Source: Planococcus citri
Taxonomy: Eukaryota; Arthropoda; Insecta; Hemiptera; Pseudococcidae
NCBI RefSeq assembly: GCF_950023065.1
Contig: NC_088678.1
Location: 6,934,580-6,998,579, forward strand
DNA length: 64,000 nucleotides
Reading direction: 5' to 3'
The notes beneath the pieces are model-generated. The model saw only the letters and a list, made by a program, of their open reading frames with translations. It made no database searches and was not told the origin of the DNA. Positions 40,126 to 51,063 of the stretch are shown here, one piece after another (position 1 is the first letter of the stretch; each line of letters opens with the position of its first letter). The position numbers and the translations under genes are program-made.

Positions 40126-40899
40126 TAGCTTAGATTGTAATCATGAGCTCTCAGAATAAAAAGATACCAAAAATATTCAAATTGAGGTCAGAGCGATTCA
40201 GTTATAATTTTCACAGTCTTCTCATTTTAAACACGTTTCCACAATGCTTGGTCAAAAAAATTCTTCAAAATGAAAATATCGCAAGTCAAACTTACAAAAA
40301 GTTACCAAGAATAGGCAAATTACCCAAAAATTGTTCAGAAATCCAACTCGAAATCAGTAAGCATCTAAGCAAAAAATACAAATTTCGATTTCAATTTCAA
40401 TTTTCAAAAATTTCAACAAAATCTTTTTCAAATCCAATAGGTACCATACATACATGTTCAACAAATCTGACCAAAATTCAAAAACTTGACCCATCATGAG
40501 GGACAAATTGTTTGAAAAATCAATTTTTTTTAGCATTTTTGAAGATCCTTTACCCATACTACATATTCTGTAAAAAAAAAGTATACGTTTTGTATCTTAT
40601 CCATAGATTGATGTGATAAACATAGGTACCTATCATTTTATTTACAAGTATGTATAATTGAACATTTTTTTCGGGTCAGAATTTTTCTATTTTTAAAGAG
40701 AACTGTAGAAAATGAATAGAAAAAGAAATCGAGAGAAAAAATACTTATAAAATTACAAGTATTGATTTTAAAAATGGGAAAAGCAGCACTTTTGAGACAA
40801 ATTCTGATAAACCTTAGGACTTTTTGACAATTTTTTCAAAAACCGTACCTTCAATCTATTTTGGCTAACACGAGATTTTACTAACCATTTTGGCATAAA

Positions 40900-41930
40900 A
40901 TAGATTTTTTTGGATAATTCATCAGAAAAAGGCCTTTTGCCCACAATATTTCGTCAAAAAAGTGGAACTTGCAGACAATTTTGACAAAAAGCAGTAGTTT
41001 TGAAAATGTTGGCTAAAATCAGAAGTTTTTTTTCCGATACCTAGGCATGTAATTTACCTATTTATTTTGAAATAACTATTAAGAAAAAATTAAATTTTGA
41101 CAATGATTTGCCAAAAACAGGATTTTTTAAGGATAATTTTTGGAAAATCAAGAATTCTTGCCAATTCAGGCAACAACATTTTTTGAACATTTTGGCAAAA
41201 AGCAGGAATTTTCTTTTGGCAATTTTTACAAAGTTAAGAGTTTTTTTTAATAATTTTGACAAAAAAGGAACTTATATTTACGATTCTGACGCAAACGAGA
41301 TCTTTTTTAAAATTTAGGCAAGAGCAGAACTTTGCAGACAATTCTGGCAAAAAACGTAACACGTACTTCTTAGGATCATTTTGGCAAATGAAGGAAATTT
41401 TGAAATTTTGGCTACTAACAAAGTTTTTTGGTCATTTCTGCAAAAAATATTAGGACTTTCTTGATAACGTCAAAAAAAGGTATTTTCTCAACAATTTTGG
41501 CAAAAAACTGGGCTTTTTTGGAAATTTTGACAAAAGTTGAGATTTTTTACTTAGTTTTTTTTCACAATTTTGGCGAAAATGAGACTTTTTTTACAATTAT
41601 TCTGGCGATAAGACTTTTTGAATATTTTGGCATAAAACATGTGCTTTTTTGGCAATTTTTACAAAAAGTCAAAATTTTTTGATAATTATGGCAAAAAATT
41701 GGAATTTTTGAAATTTTGGACAACAACAGGTTTTTTTGCTCATTTTTACAAAAAATATTAGGATTTTGATACTTAACTTTATTCAGAAGAAAATGTGTTT
41801 TCAACAATTATGACCAAAAATAGTAATTTTTTGATAATTTCGACAGAAGTTAGAATTTTTTTATAATTTATACAAAAATGTGACTTTTTTGATAATTTTA
41901 GCAAAAGCAGGATTTTTTGACAAGTTTGCA
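40900..41930. repeat. Degenerate AT-rich satellite with TTTGGCAAAAA unit
   Basis: Words like 'aattttggcaaaaaacaggattttt' recur every 50-70 bp for about 1 kb in the interior of the 3.1-kb element. All short frames here are by-products. Confidence 0.6.
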
Positions 41931-42066
41931 GTAGCGATTTTTCGCCTCATACTATGTAGCGACATCACCAACGTGACAATTATCACTTTATCAGATAGCG
42001 CACAGTGAGGTGCCATGGACCTCATCTCATGACTTTGCTGTAAAGATGTGATGTGTGCGCCCGCTT

Positions 42067-42650
42067 AGCTCAGTAGATGAGCGTTTTGACAACCTTCTGA
42101 ACACGTTTTCTGGGGTAAAATTTGACGCTCAACATGTTTTGTTCTATACATGTTTCGCATATTTCGCATAATTTTGCAAAAAAACGCGAAAAACGCGTAT
42201 TTTTCAGAGTTTTTTGCAAATAGGAGCCTTTTGCAGACAAAATTTCAATTTCATGGATCAGTAGGAAGAAAGTACTAGTAAAAAGACACATTTTGGCGAA
42301 AACAGTTTTTGTGTAGTACCCTTCAGTTCGGAGCTGTGGCGCTTCAAAGTTTTCTTTTGTCAATTTTACCCCCACCACTACGATAAAAAATTTTGAAAAA
42401 AATCGTGTTGAAAGGCCCAGGCTTTCCCTACACATTCCGCGTGGTACCAGAATTTTATCCTCACCACTCATGGATACCGAATTTTTCGCGCAAAAAACGC
42501 GTTTTTTGGCTATACTGACCAAGGGGGGTGGGTTGGGGGGCGGAAATTCCGCTCGAAAATTTTTATTGGAGGTACCCAACAATAATCCATCATGATTTTC
42601 CAAATCTGAGAACAGGGCCATTTCACCTATCTTAACCGGGAATACCCTTT
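42067..42650 (-). repeat. Right terminal inverted repeat of the 3.1-kb element
   Basis: Reverse complement of 39542-40125. Just inside it lies GCTTAGCTCAGTAGATGAGC, which resembles a tRNA A-box, but nothing tRNA-like follows. Confidence 0.8.
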
Positions 42651-43969
42651 GTGCAAAGACAGGGTGTCTAATGGGTCCTTCCAGTCAGGAAAAGTACCTA
42701 CATATTTCTTTTTTTTTAATTCATAAAAAGTCAGGAAAAAGTCTTTTTCTTTTTGTGCCACGTTCTGGCGTTATTTTCGTCGTTTTATTATATTGTTGTG
42801 TGGTTTCTTTGTTTTATTATTATTATTTTTGAATAATTTTGTTAAAATTTGGGAATTTTTGCTTTGGCGATTGTACAGTGGACGTACATATTTTTTGGTG
42901 GTGGGAGGAGGGGTGAGGTGATCCATCGGTCTATTTTTTATTTTGAAAATGTGATTCAAAGGTCTTTCCAATCCCAATTCTATTCAAGTTTGAAATTTAG
43001 TGGCACACTCTGAAAGAGCAAAAGCGCAAAAATGTTTTAAATATGTCAACATTTCATTTTGGAATTTGAAAAACACAATTAAGTGTTGGTTTAAGCGACT
43101 CATTTCGATGTAAAAATTGAAAACTCACTCAATTTTCAACATCACGTTCCAAAAATAAACTGTTAAAGTGATCAAAAATCAAAAGTTATCCTTAGTACAC
43201 AATTATTTTTTTTGACAAGATTTTGATGCTGCAAAGAAAATATGTAGTGTAAATATTTATACCTGAGCTGAAATCCCAAAACATTCCAATGATTTTTTTT
43301 TCTTAATTAAATCCTCTTTCCTTCCTCTGACAATTTGACCCTGTTTCATTTCAATTTTGTCGCAGTTTGAAAATTTTTCCTTTGCGAGTCCTTGCGCAAG
43401 TACTTCAAGCAATTGCGAAAAGGATGAGAATTTTTTTTCAAGTGATGATCAATTTGACTTTTTTGTTCCAATCTTGTTTTTACCTGGGGGGGGCTTTTAG
43501 AAATTCACCTTATCTAGCTGTTTTTTGATTCTAAATTAAAATTGTGTGATCACTCGAATTGTTTTTATTTTCATGGTCACCTGTCACCTCCCTTTAATTA
43601 AATCCTTCAAATTTCAAAAAATGTGGCTCCATCACTTCCCCACCATTTCGCGTAAAATTGGGGGGGGGGGGGCGAGCGTGTGACTCAAAAGATTTTAAAA
43701 TGGGGAAAAAATTGAGCCTACTCAAATCAGCCCGTACCTTGCCAGGGGCCCACTCTCACATTTGGAATTTTTTGTAAGAATACTCTGTCTCTAAGAGACA
43801 TCAGATGTCATTAGCTCAGACAGCAATATCTCGAAGACTCCAGGACTCGTATGCACTGTTATGTCTCTTCAGCCTCTCCTTCAGTTTCTTGGCAAATGCA
43901 TTGAACTTTGGATGGATGGTTATCTTCTTGGCGGGTGAAGGAGTACTTCCCTGCGATTGGGGGGGGGGG
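42651..43969. other. No gene recognised; poly-G tracts
   Basis: AT-rich sequence with several G runs (13 G near 43660, 10 G near 43960). No exon or repeat unit was supported. Confidence 0.4.
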
Positions 43970-44840
43970 GTGGAAGGGGATGAGAGAGCCTATTCGAGAA
44001 ATTGACTCGACATTCGAACTTGACGCTCCAAAAACCCAAGCAAATGATATGTCACACGATATCTTCATTTTTCCCACATTTTGAGCAGATACGGGGTACA
44101 TGTGGTTGTGGAGGGGGTTGAAAGGGTCTAATCGAAAAATGAATTCGATATTCGAGCTTAACGCTCCAGAAACCCAAGCAAATGATATGTCACACGATAT
44201 TTTCATTCTGCCCCGAATTTGGATCCCTGTGGAAGGGGTTGAGAGAGTCTAATCGAAAAATTGACTCGATATTCGAACTTGACGCTCCAAAAACCCAAGC
44301 AAATGATATGTCACACGATATTTTCACTCTCCTTGCATTTTCGATTAAATTGAGGGGGGAAGGTCTGTGACTATGTGGAAGGGGTTATGAGTTTTTGATC
44401 AAACAATTAACTCGATATTCGAACTTGACGTTCCAAAAACCCATACAAACAATATGTCACACAATATTTTCAATTTTACCCCATTTTTGACCGAATTTTG
44501 ATCCCTGTCATCCCTGTGAGAGGGGTTTGAGAGCGTCTAATCGAAAAATTAACTCGATATTAGAGCTGTACGTTCCTAAAACCCAAGCAAACGATATGTC
44601 ACACGATATTTTCATTCTGCCTACATTTTCGACCAAATGGGGGGAGGGGGTGTCGATTGAGAGAGTCTAATCGAAAAATTAACTCGATATTCGAACTCTA
44701 CGTTGCAGAAGCTCAAGCAAACGATGTATCACACGATATTTTCACTCTACCTACATTTTCGACCAAGAAGAGGGGGGGGGGTCTATGGAATGGGTTGTTT
44801 TAATCGGAAAATTAACTCGATATTCGCAATTCTCAATGAT
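43970..44840 (+). repeat. Tandem array, ~125-145-bp unit, about six copies
   Basis: Each unit contains TCGAAAAATTAACTCGATAT or a close variant, a CTCCAAAAACCCAAGCAAAT word, ATATGTCACACGATATTTTC and a G-rich run. The third word occurs near 44047, 44183, 44307, 44449, 44594 and 44722. Length varies mainly in the G-rich segment. Confidence 0.85.
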
Positions 44841-45819
44841 ACGCTTTTTCGGGCAGAAAATAATTTTTTTCTGGTTGCCAATTTGGGCAAGCTTTTCAAG
44901 ATACTCAAAATCCCTTAAAACCAACCCTAAACCAAGCCCAAACATAAAATTTCATTGAATTTTGTTGAAATGCCTCCCTTTTGAGATGTTCTTAGTCCAT
45001 GTCCCGAGGATGAAATCAGACTTGAATGGACTCCTGGGATCCAAAAGCGAGTTTTGTGAGTGGTCCAACCCAGGGTCCCCCAAGCTGAAATAGTGATAGA
45101 CTGTTTAAGCCTAATTTTCCCTTAGTTCTAAAGAAGCAGTCGCAATAGAGTTTTTCGTTCTTCTCGCAAAACCCCAAAAATGAAAAATCAACTGATGTGC
45201 AAAGCTCCGATGACATTTCGAATTAAATTAAGTTCATTCCGAATCAATCAAAATTTCAATTTTATTTTTAATTCGCATAGGTATTTATTATTGTAAAATA
45301 TTCGTTTCAATATACTCGTATAAGGGGGGAAATATGCGAAAAATTCGTACCACGAAACTACCGACCACACGGTTTCAGCGAGTACGATAAAATTTAATTT
45401 CAATTAAAAGTCAGCGATGAAATTCAACATATGATAATATGTTTGCATACGCATTCGTATATAATATCGTTGAAATGTTCGCATACATTCGGTACATATG
45501 ATGAAGGAAAAGTAAATCTCGGCTGTATAGAAATTTGCATAATTTTAAATAAACATTTCCCCTCGCTCACATTTTCAAGTTTGCTTTATTTTTTTTTTTG
45601 TTCTCCAGCAACTTTGTATACTATTACTCATCGTACGTATCATATCGTATAATATAGGTTAGGTACCTCTACCTACATAGGACCTACAGACCTACACACT
45701 TGTGGATATAATTATAATAGTCGAATATTCGAAAGGACCGAGGACGTCCCGGGTACCACAAAACCTCCTCACTTTTTCTCCAGCTATACCATATATGTAT
45801 ACGAGATTAAATAACGCGA

Positions 45820-45857
<38 letters not shown>

Positions 45858-47863
45858 GACGAGGAGGAAGCACGAAGCGAAGGGCTAAACAAGCTGGAAA
45901 TCTCATCGTGAAAGCAAATTCGCCATACAGCTACTCGTAATTTTACAAATACATATATACTACACAATTGTGTAGATAATACGAAAGTACACTTACTACG
46001 TACAATATCCTATCCACATTTTATAGTTCGAGGAAGAGCATCAAAAATAACCGAAAATAGCTGAACTGGGTTTTGTTGTCAAATACAAACGAACATTCGC
46101 ACCCCTGCCCCCTCCCACCACCCGTCGACTGTTCGCGCAAATAAGCTTCGTGTATGTAAAGTTAACGAGTTGCCTTTGGTTATTATTAATTCATCGCGTA
46201 TATGCTATTAACTTAAACGGATGAAATTATTTACCGTTGCGTTGCCGAGTTGGTTGGTATGGTTGGTGCTGATTGTGTTAGTGTGTGGTATGGTATGGCT
46301 TTTGAATGCTCGATTATAATTGCCATAGAGAATTTTGCAGCTTTTGCTGCTCGGATTGCTCGTGTCGCGTCGTCAATTCGATGATAAGCGATTCTATAGA
46401 GCGTGAATGGTGAAATGGCATGTTTGGCGGCGATTTTAGCTATAGGTAGGTACTTACTACTTAGGCTTTGCACGTGATGATTGTAGAATGAATGAAGCTT
46501 TTGAAAAGGTGGATGAGTGGTTGGGACAAGTAACTGATGCGTTTTGAAAAAAATATATTTCTTGACAAAGTCTAAAAATGAAATGGCTTTTTAAAATTTT
46601 TAAAATTCTCAAAAATTCTCTAGAAAAATCCAAAATCAAACTTCAGGTCCTGAAATTACAGGGGTTTTACGACTTGATCTTTCGATCTCATTAGGTTCCG
46701 TTCAAATCGAAGTTTGCCAGTTTAAAAGATTCACTTGTGAGCATATTTTCATTCTATCTACAGCTACAAATTATAACGTACCCTGTACCCACTCATTTTT
46801 TCCCCCTTTTTTTTTAATGGGGAAAATTGAATAAAGTTATATAGGAATTCGAATAAGTAAATATAGAAAAATATTTTCATTAGTTTTGCAAATAATAATA
46901 ATAAAAAAATCTCGTCGTATATATACGCAGCTGTATGGTACTTATACATGCTACAATAACCGCAGATATTATTTTTTACATTGTGTGCCATATTATACAT
47001 ACTACGTACAGCAGCATCAGCATCACACACGAGATGTTATGTACAATACAAGCTATTCTACTCTTACGGTATAGTACGAGTATACCAACCAACCAACCAC
47101 ACGAAAGGCGAAGCTGAAATTTAGCTCTCGAACGTATAGTAACGTAGTACATATAGGTATAACGTATTATTATACCAGCAGAGATACATTTTTTTATATT
47201 CATTTTTCCTATACGCTTTGGCAGCGTACCAGGAATTGCGCTTTTATTATTTCGAAAAGCTTTTGCCTTTGTCTGCGAGTATTAGATTTAGCGAATTAAA
47301 ATCTTCCAAGTTGGCTTTCCGATAGCAAATCATACGTGATTCGTTACATTACGAGTACACGAGTTCGGTATTGCGTTAGCTTAAAAGAGCTACCTGTTGG
47401 AAAAAACCTTCTATTTGCTTTATATGTAGGTACTTTATCCACATATGTACTTGTATGAGTGTGCTATTGTGTATTAGAGCTCGAATATGTATGAACTGTG
47501 TATTGTTCAATGATGGGATTTTTTGGAGTAGAGGTTTGGGTGAGGTGTGCTTTGTGTTGGTGTTTTGATGTTTTCTAAGCAGAGGTGGTTTGATTTGATC
47601 GATGAATAAAACTGTGTTCTTCAATTGGTCGTTGAAGTGACTCGATTTTTTCGTTGAGACTGAAAAGTGGGCAGTGAAAGGCGAGAAGGTATATTTTTTG
47701 TGGAAAGGGTCGATGCTTTGGAGTAGAATTGAGTCGAAATTTCAGCTCCTAAAATTCATTTCTCGATTCTTAGTAGATTTTTAAAGTTTCAAATTTGACC
47801 CATTTCCTATAAAAAAAAAATTGATCAAATCAACATAAAAACAGCTAAGACTTTGCTTTATAT
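44841..47863. other. Unassigned sequence with a GA microsatellite
   Basis: Moderately AT-rich, largely non-repetitive sequence. Short frames on both strands have no recognised domain. It could be intronic or intergenic. Confidence 0.35.
45823..45857 (+). repeat. (GA)n microsatellite
   Basis: An uninterrupted GAGAGA run of about 25 bases continues with one interruption (AAAGAGAGAG). Confidence 0.95.
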
Positions 47864-48801
47864 GTAGGGTCACGGGTGGTTAGTTGTCAATAATTGTTAG
47901 TTGTCAAATTGCGTTTTTAAAAGGATACATGAACGCTATCTCCACGAAACCTTCATAATAACTTCATGCTATACCTACTAATGTTCCAACATGCAAAATT
48001 GGCTACATAGCTTTTTATTTGGGGATACAGTTTTGAAAAAAGTGATTTTACAGGTGCGAAGTTACACATGTTAAATTGGAACTTTTCGTTTTTAAACATC
48101 AAAAATATGTCAAAAGTAAATAAATTATACATCAATTTAAAGGAAATTTTATCACGGATTCAGTAATCACATGTTCAATTACAAAAAATTTTGAAATGAA
48201 TAAAATTTTTTGGTGCAAAGATGAAAAACGAGAAGTTGTTAGTTGTCAAAAAAGGGAATATTGTTAGTTGTCAATGAGATAGTTTACTAAAATATGCATC
48301 AAAGTGGGAAAATATTTTTAGAAAATTATCTATTGCATTATTGAATCATTTTTTTTCTGCCTTTCATTCTATAAAACGAATAAAAAGTTGTATTGATCGA
48401 TTTACCTACGCAAAAAAAAATTCAAAGAATGACCAGTCAATTTTTAAGTCATTGATGGATATTTTTTCAAGTTTTTGGGTTTATCTAAAAGTTTAGTCCT
48501 TCTCACGTGTTATCTTTTTGAAAATTTTCGAAAATTGAATTGTAAGTTTTTTTTAAATCAATAGTGAATGCGTGTTTGACAACTTACAACAGGGGTGGTT
48601 GTTAGTTGTCACAAAAAAGTATCTCACTAAATCAAGCATTAACTATTCATCACATGAACCAAAATTCAATTTTAAAAAAAGAAAACATGCGCAAAGAATC
48701 AAGCTTTCAAATGAGCCTAAAACCGCAAAAAAATATTCATAAATGGCTTCAGAAACTTCAAAAAAAAATTTTTTTTGACAACTAACCACCCGTGACCCTA
48801 C
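47864..48801. mobile_element. MITE-like element, ~940 bp, with GTTAGTTGTCA repeats
   Basis: The left end reads GTAGGGTCACGGGTGGTTAG and the right end is its exact reverse complement; the match extends to about 27 bp (through TTGTCAA). The word TTGTTAGTTGTCA recurs inside near 47896, 48236, 48262 and 48600, each in the same orientation as the left end. No coding frame of note is present. No clear target duplication was seen. Confidence 0.75.
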
Positions 48802-49648
48802 CTCTTTTTCGATCTTCCGAATCCATTTTTGATGGTTTCGAGCCGTTCTGAAGCCTCTAGCAAATTTTCAGATTCTCTAGTTGAAATGTTGTAGGTAGAG
48901 TTGGAATGAAATTATTCCTAGCGTCTACAAACTTGGATTGACCACTCGAGAGGTTGGAAATGGGATATTACATAAATTTCAGTGTTTTCGTTCCATGAAA
49001 CATTTTCAAAAAATTTGTGCCTACAGGTATCAATTTCTCATTTTTCATTCGACTTTGAGAACTTCATAGTAGGGAACCAGCGGACCAGCATCATTTGGGA
49101 GACCGGAGGAATGGTTTTCTTGAAACTGTGCTTATCTAGAAAGTTTCTGGTCATAAATGAAAAATGTTCAAAAAATTTTCTCAGCCATAAATTTGTCATA
49201 TTTTTTATTTTATCAAATTGAGGGAGGGGGTGGCAGGGGGTCCCATGCAAGAGAGCCTATATAACTTGGGAGTCCAACGAAGGTTTTTTCTTGAAAAGGG
49301 GGTTACGTGGAACAATTTTAATGTGGAAATGAGATATTTCCAAAAAAATTCCCTGACTTTGATTTATTCTCAATTTTTTTTTGGTTTTTTCAACTTGGGG
49401 GGGGGGGATCCTTTCTAGGAGACCAATATGATTTGAAGGGCTGGAGAAATTTTTCTCCTGAAAAGAGGATTGCTTAGAAAAATTAGATAGAGTAAACATA
49501 AAAAATAGGGAATAATTTTCTCACCAGAAATAACAACTTTGGGAGCGTGGGAGGTGGAATATTCCAATGTTGCGAAATAAGGTACACCGTAGGGTAGGTA
49601 TGCTCTTTTAATTCAGCTGAGTTTCTTTGAATTCAAAATTTGTCAGGT
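48802..49648. other. Non-coding sequence with G-rich repeats
   Basis: A loosely repeated block (near 49030-49260, 49270-49400 and 49400-49540) mixes 'gggaggggg' runs with 'ttggga gaccaa' words and TTTTCTTGAAA. It looks like an eroded tandem repeat. No gene is visible. Confidence 0.4.
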
Positions 49649-49669
49649 CTTCTTCTTCTTCTTCTTCTT
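49649..49669 (+). repeat. (TTC)n tract, 3' tail of the LINE
   Basis: Seven TTC/TCT units directly follow the end of the LINE frame (49693) after a short untranslated stretch. Confidence 0.8.
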
Positions 49670-49692
49670 GTGTCCGGCACATTCGGATCTCT

Positions 49693-50187
49693 TCAAACTC
49701 TCCCCTTCCATCTCTGCACCAGACCTTCTGTGCGATTGTTCATTTCTCCCCACAGCTCCTCTCTAGTGTATGCAGTGCCTGTACCACATACGAGGAGGTG
49801 GTCGTCAGTCTGTCTTTGTCCGCAATCCGGACACTTCACATCATCTTGAATGCCCCATCTAGTGAGGTTTACTGCTGTCTGGGCGCATCCAGCTCGGATC
49901 TGGTTCAGTATGAGCCACTCTGCGAATGGTAGTTTGTGTCCATTTGCCAGGTTCTCAGTACATGTGGCCTTTTCCAGATCCGACCATCTTTTCTCCCTCT
50001 CCTCCACTGGATCAGCTTTCATCACATGGGTCTCCTTCATAAAACTCCTCCTGGACTTCAGCCTTGGGGTCACCTCCTTCTGGTTGAACATAACATAGCA
50101 GGGGTCTTGTTCTTTTTTTGTTCTCTCTATATCTGCCACCACACACCGTCTTATCCCAGGGGGTGCAATTCCGCATATTCTTGGTAG
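49693..50187 (-). pseudogene. LINE ORF C-terminal fragment
   Basis: The frame ends in the block typical of the C-terminus of arthropod LINE polymerase proteins: a short IAPP-like segment, then LNQIRAG...RWG, then CPDCGQRQTDDHLLVC, a Cys/His-containing motif. It continues the fragment at 50819-51063 once the 50188-50818 element is ignored. The stop at 49693 is probably the natural end. Confidence 0.75.
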
Positions 50188-50818
50188 CCCAGTTGGGTGA
50201 AAATCTGCCCTTCTGCCAATAAATACGCGGTAAAGAGCAGTTTAATTGGTGTTTTATACTTCAACGCGACTTTCAACTGCTGCCATGCAGCAGATTTTAC
50301 AGTTTTCAAAATCGCGCTTCAATTCACGGTTGTAATTTGAAGCAACTTTTTAGGTTGTCACATTTTCTGCGCAGCAGAAAAAAATTTCTGCTGATAAACA
50401 TGCCACAAGAATATTTTGTAGCGTATTTTTATCGCGTAAAGCCGCTACGCTTCTAAATTATGTGACGTATTATTGCACATCGACTACACCAGCCACAAGA
50501 ATACGCTACGTAAATATTTCGTAGCGTATTTATTCGCATATTTACTGAAAAACTAGCGTAAATGTGGTATTTTGCGGGTGTGTTTCATCTTAGTATACAA
50601 ATCTTTAGTCACTTCTACCAAGTGCTCTGGTGGTGTAGGTAGCAAGGATTCCACTCACAGATCCAGGGACTCAAGCTCGATCCCCGCTGGTGCCAAAAAA
50701 TTTTTCAAGAATATTGATCAATGGCAGATTTTTACGCGTAAATAAAATACGCGCCGATTAATGGGCAGAAAAAGCATTGATGTATGTCGCGTAAGAGCAT
50801 ATTTTCATCCAACTGGGA
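50188..50818. mobile_element. MITE-like inverted-repeat element inside the LINE, ~630 bp
   Basis: The left end CCCAGTTGGGTGAAAAT and right end ATTTTCATCCAACTGGG are inverted copies, followed inside by a second inverted pair around CTGCCC and TACGCG (near 50205 and 50740-50770). It interrupts the LINE frame in the middle of a conserved segment, so its borders are well defined. The interior has repeats of TTTCGTAGCGTATTT and a tRNA-like stretch at 50622-50694. No transposase is present. Confidence 0.7.
50622..50694 (+). ncRNA. Degenerate tRNA-like sequence (possible SINE head)
   Basis: GGTGGTGTAGGTAGCA resembles a tRNA A-box region, and AGCTCGATCCCCG about 30 bp later resembles a B-box (GGTTCGANTCC). 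The 73-bp span ends CCA. The acceptor stem does not pair and the T loop is too long, so it is not a functional tRNA. It could be the promoter head of a tRNA-derived SINE or chance. Confidence 0.25.
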
Positions 50819-51063
50819 GATGTTTAACACTGGTTGGGCTTAGGCAGCCAGACACAATTCTCATGGTGTTGTTGAGAGCAACGTCAATCTTCTTAACATG
50901 TGCTGATCGCCCCCAGGCAGCACATCTGTACTCTGCTGTAGAGTAGCACAATGCTATGGCTGTTGTCCTCAGTGTCTTTGGCTTTGCTCCCCATCTAGTT
51001 GATACCAGTTTCCGCAGTAGGTTGTTTCTTGCTTCCACCTTCATTTTTGTGTTCTCACAGCAC
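50819..51063 (-). pseudogene. LINE ORF middle fragment
   Basis: The minus-strand frame (from 51170 into the flanking insertion, ending 50805) contains a block usual downstream of the RT in this LINE type: NNLLRKL...TRWGAKPKTLRTTAIALCY, then YRCAAWGRSAHVKKID and a segment ending near TSVKHL. It is bordered on both sides by insertions. Confidence 0.75.

Larger units (their letters stand above)
39542..42650. mobile_element. 3.1-kb element with ~580-bp near-identical terminal inverted repeats
   Basis: The outer ends read AAAGGGTATTCC(T/C)GGTTAAG inward. The arms (about 39542-40125 and 42067-42650) are so similar that an identical 183-codon frame appears in each (39571-40122 plus, 42070-42621 minus). 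GT directly outside both ends may be a short target duplication. The interior is degenerate AT-rich repeat without a transposase. Long homogeneous arms occur in several DNA-transposon groups and in foldback elements; I cannot choose among them. Confidence 0.75.

Noticed and set aside
42061..42093. tRNA gene at GCTTAGCTCAGTAGATGAGC
   Set aside because: Only a D-arm/A-box-like word is present. No anticodon arm, T arm or B-box follows, and the sequence runs straight into the terminal inverted repeat.
39571..42621. Two identical 183-codon frames (39571-40122 plus, 42070-42621 minus) as a gene pair
   Set aside because: They are the same sequence in the two terminal inverted repeats. The translation has no recognised domain and the identity is explained by arm symmetry.
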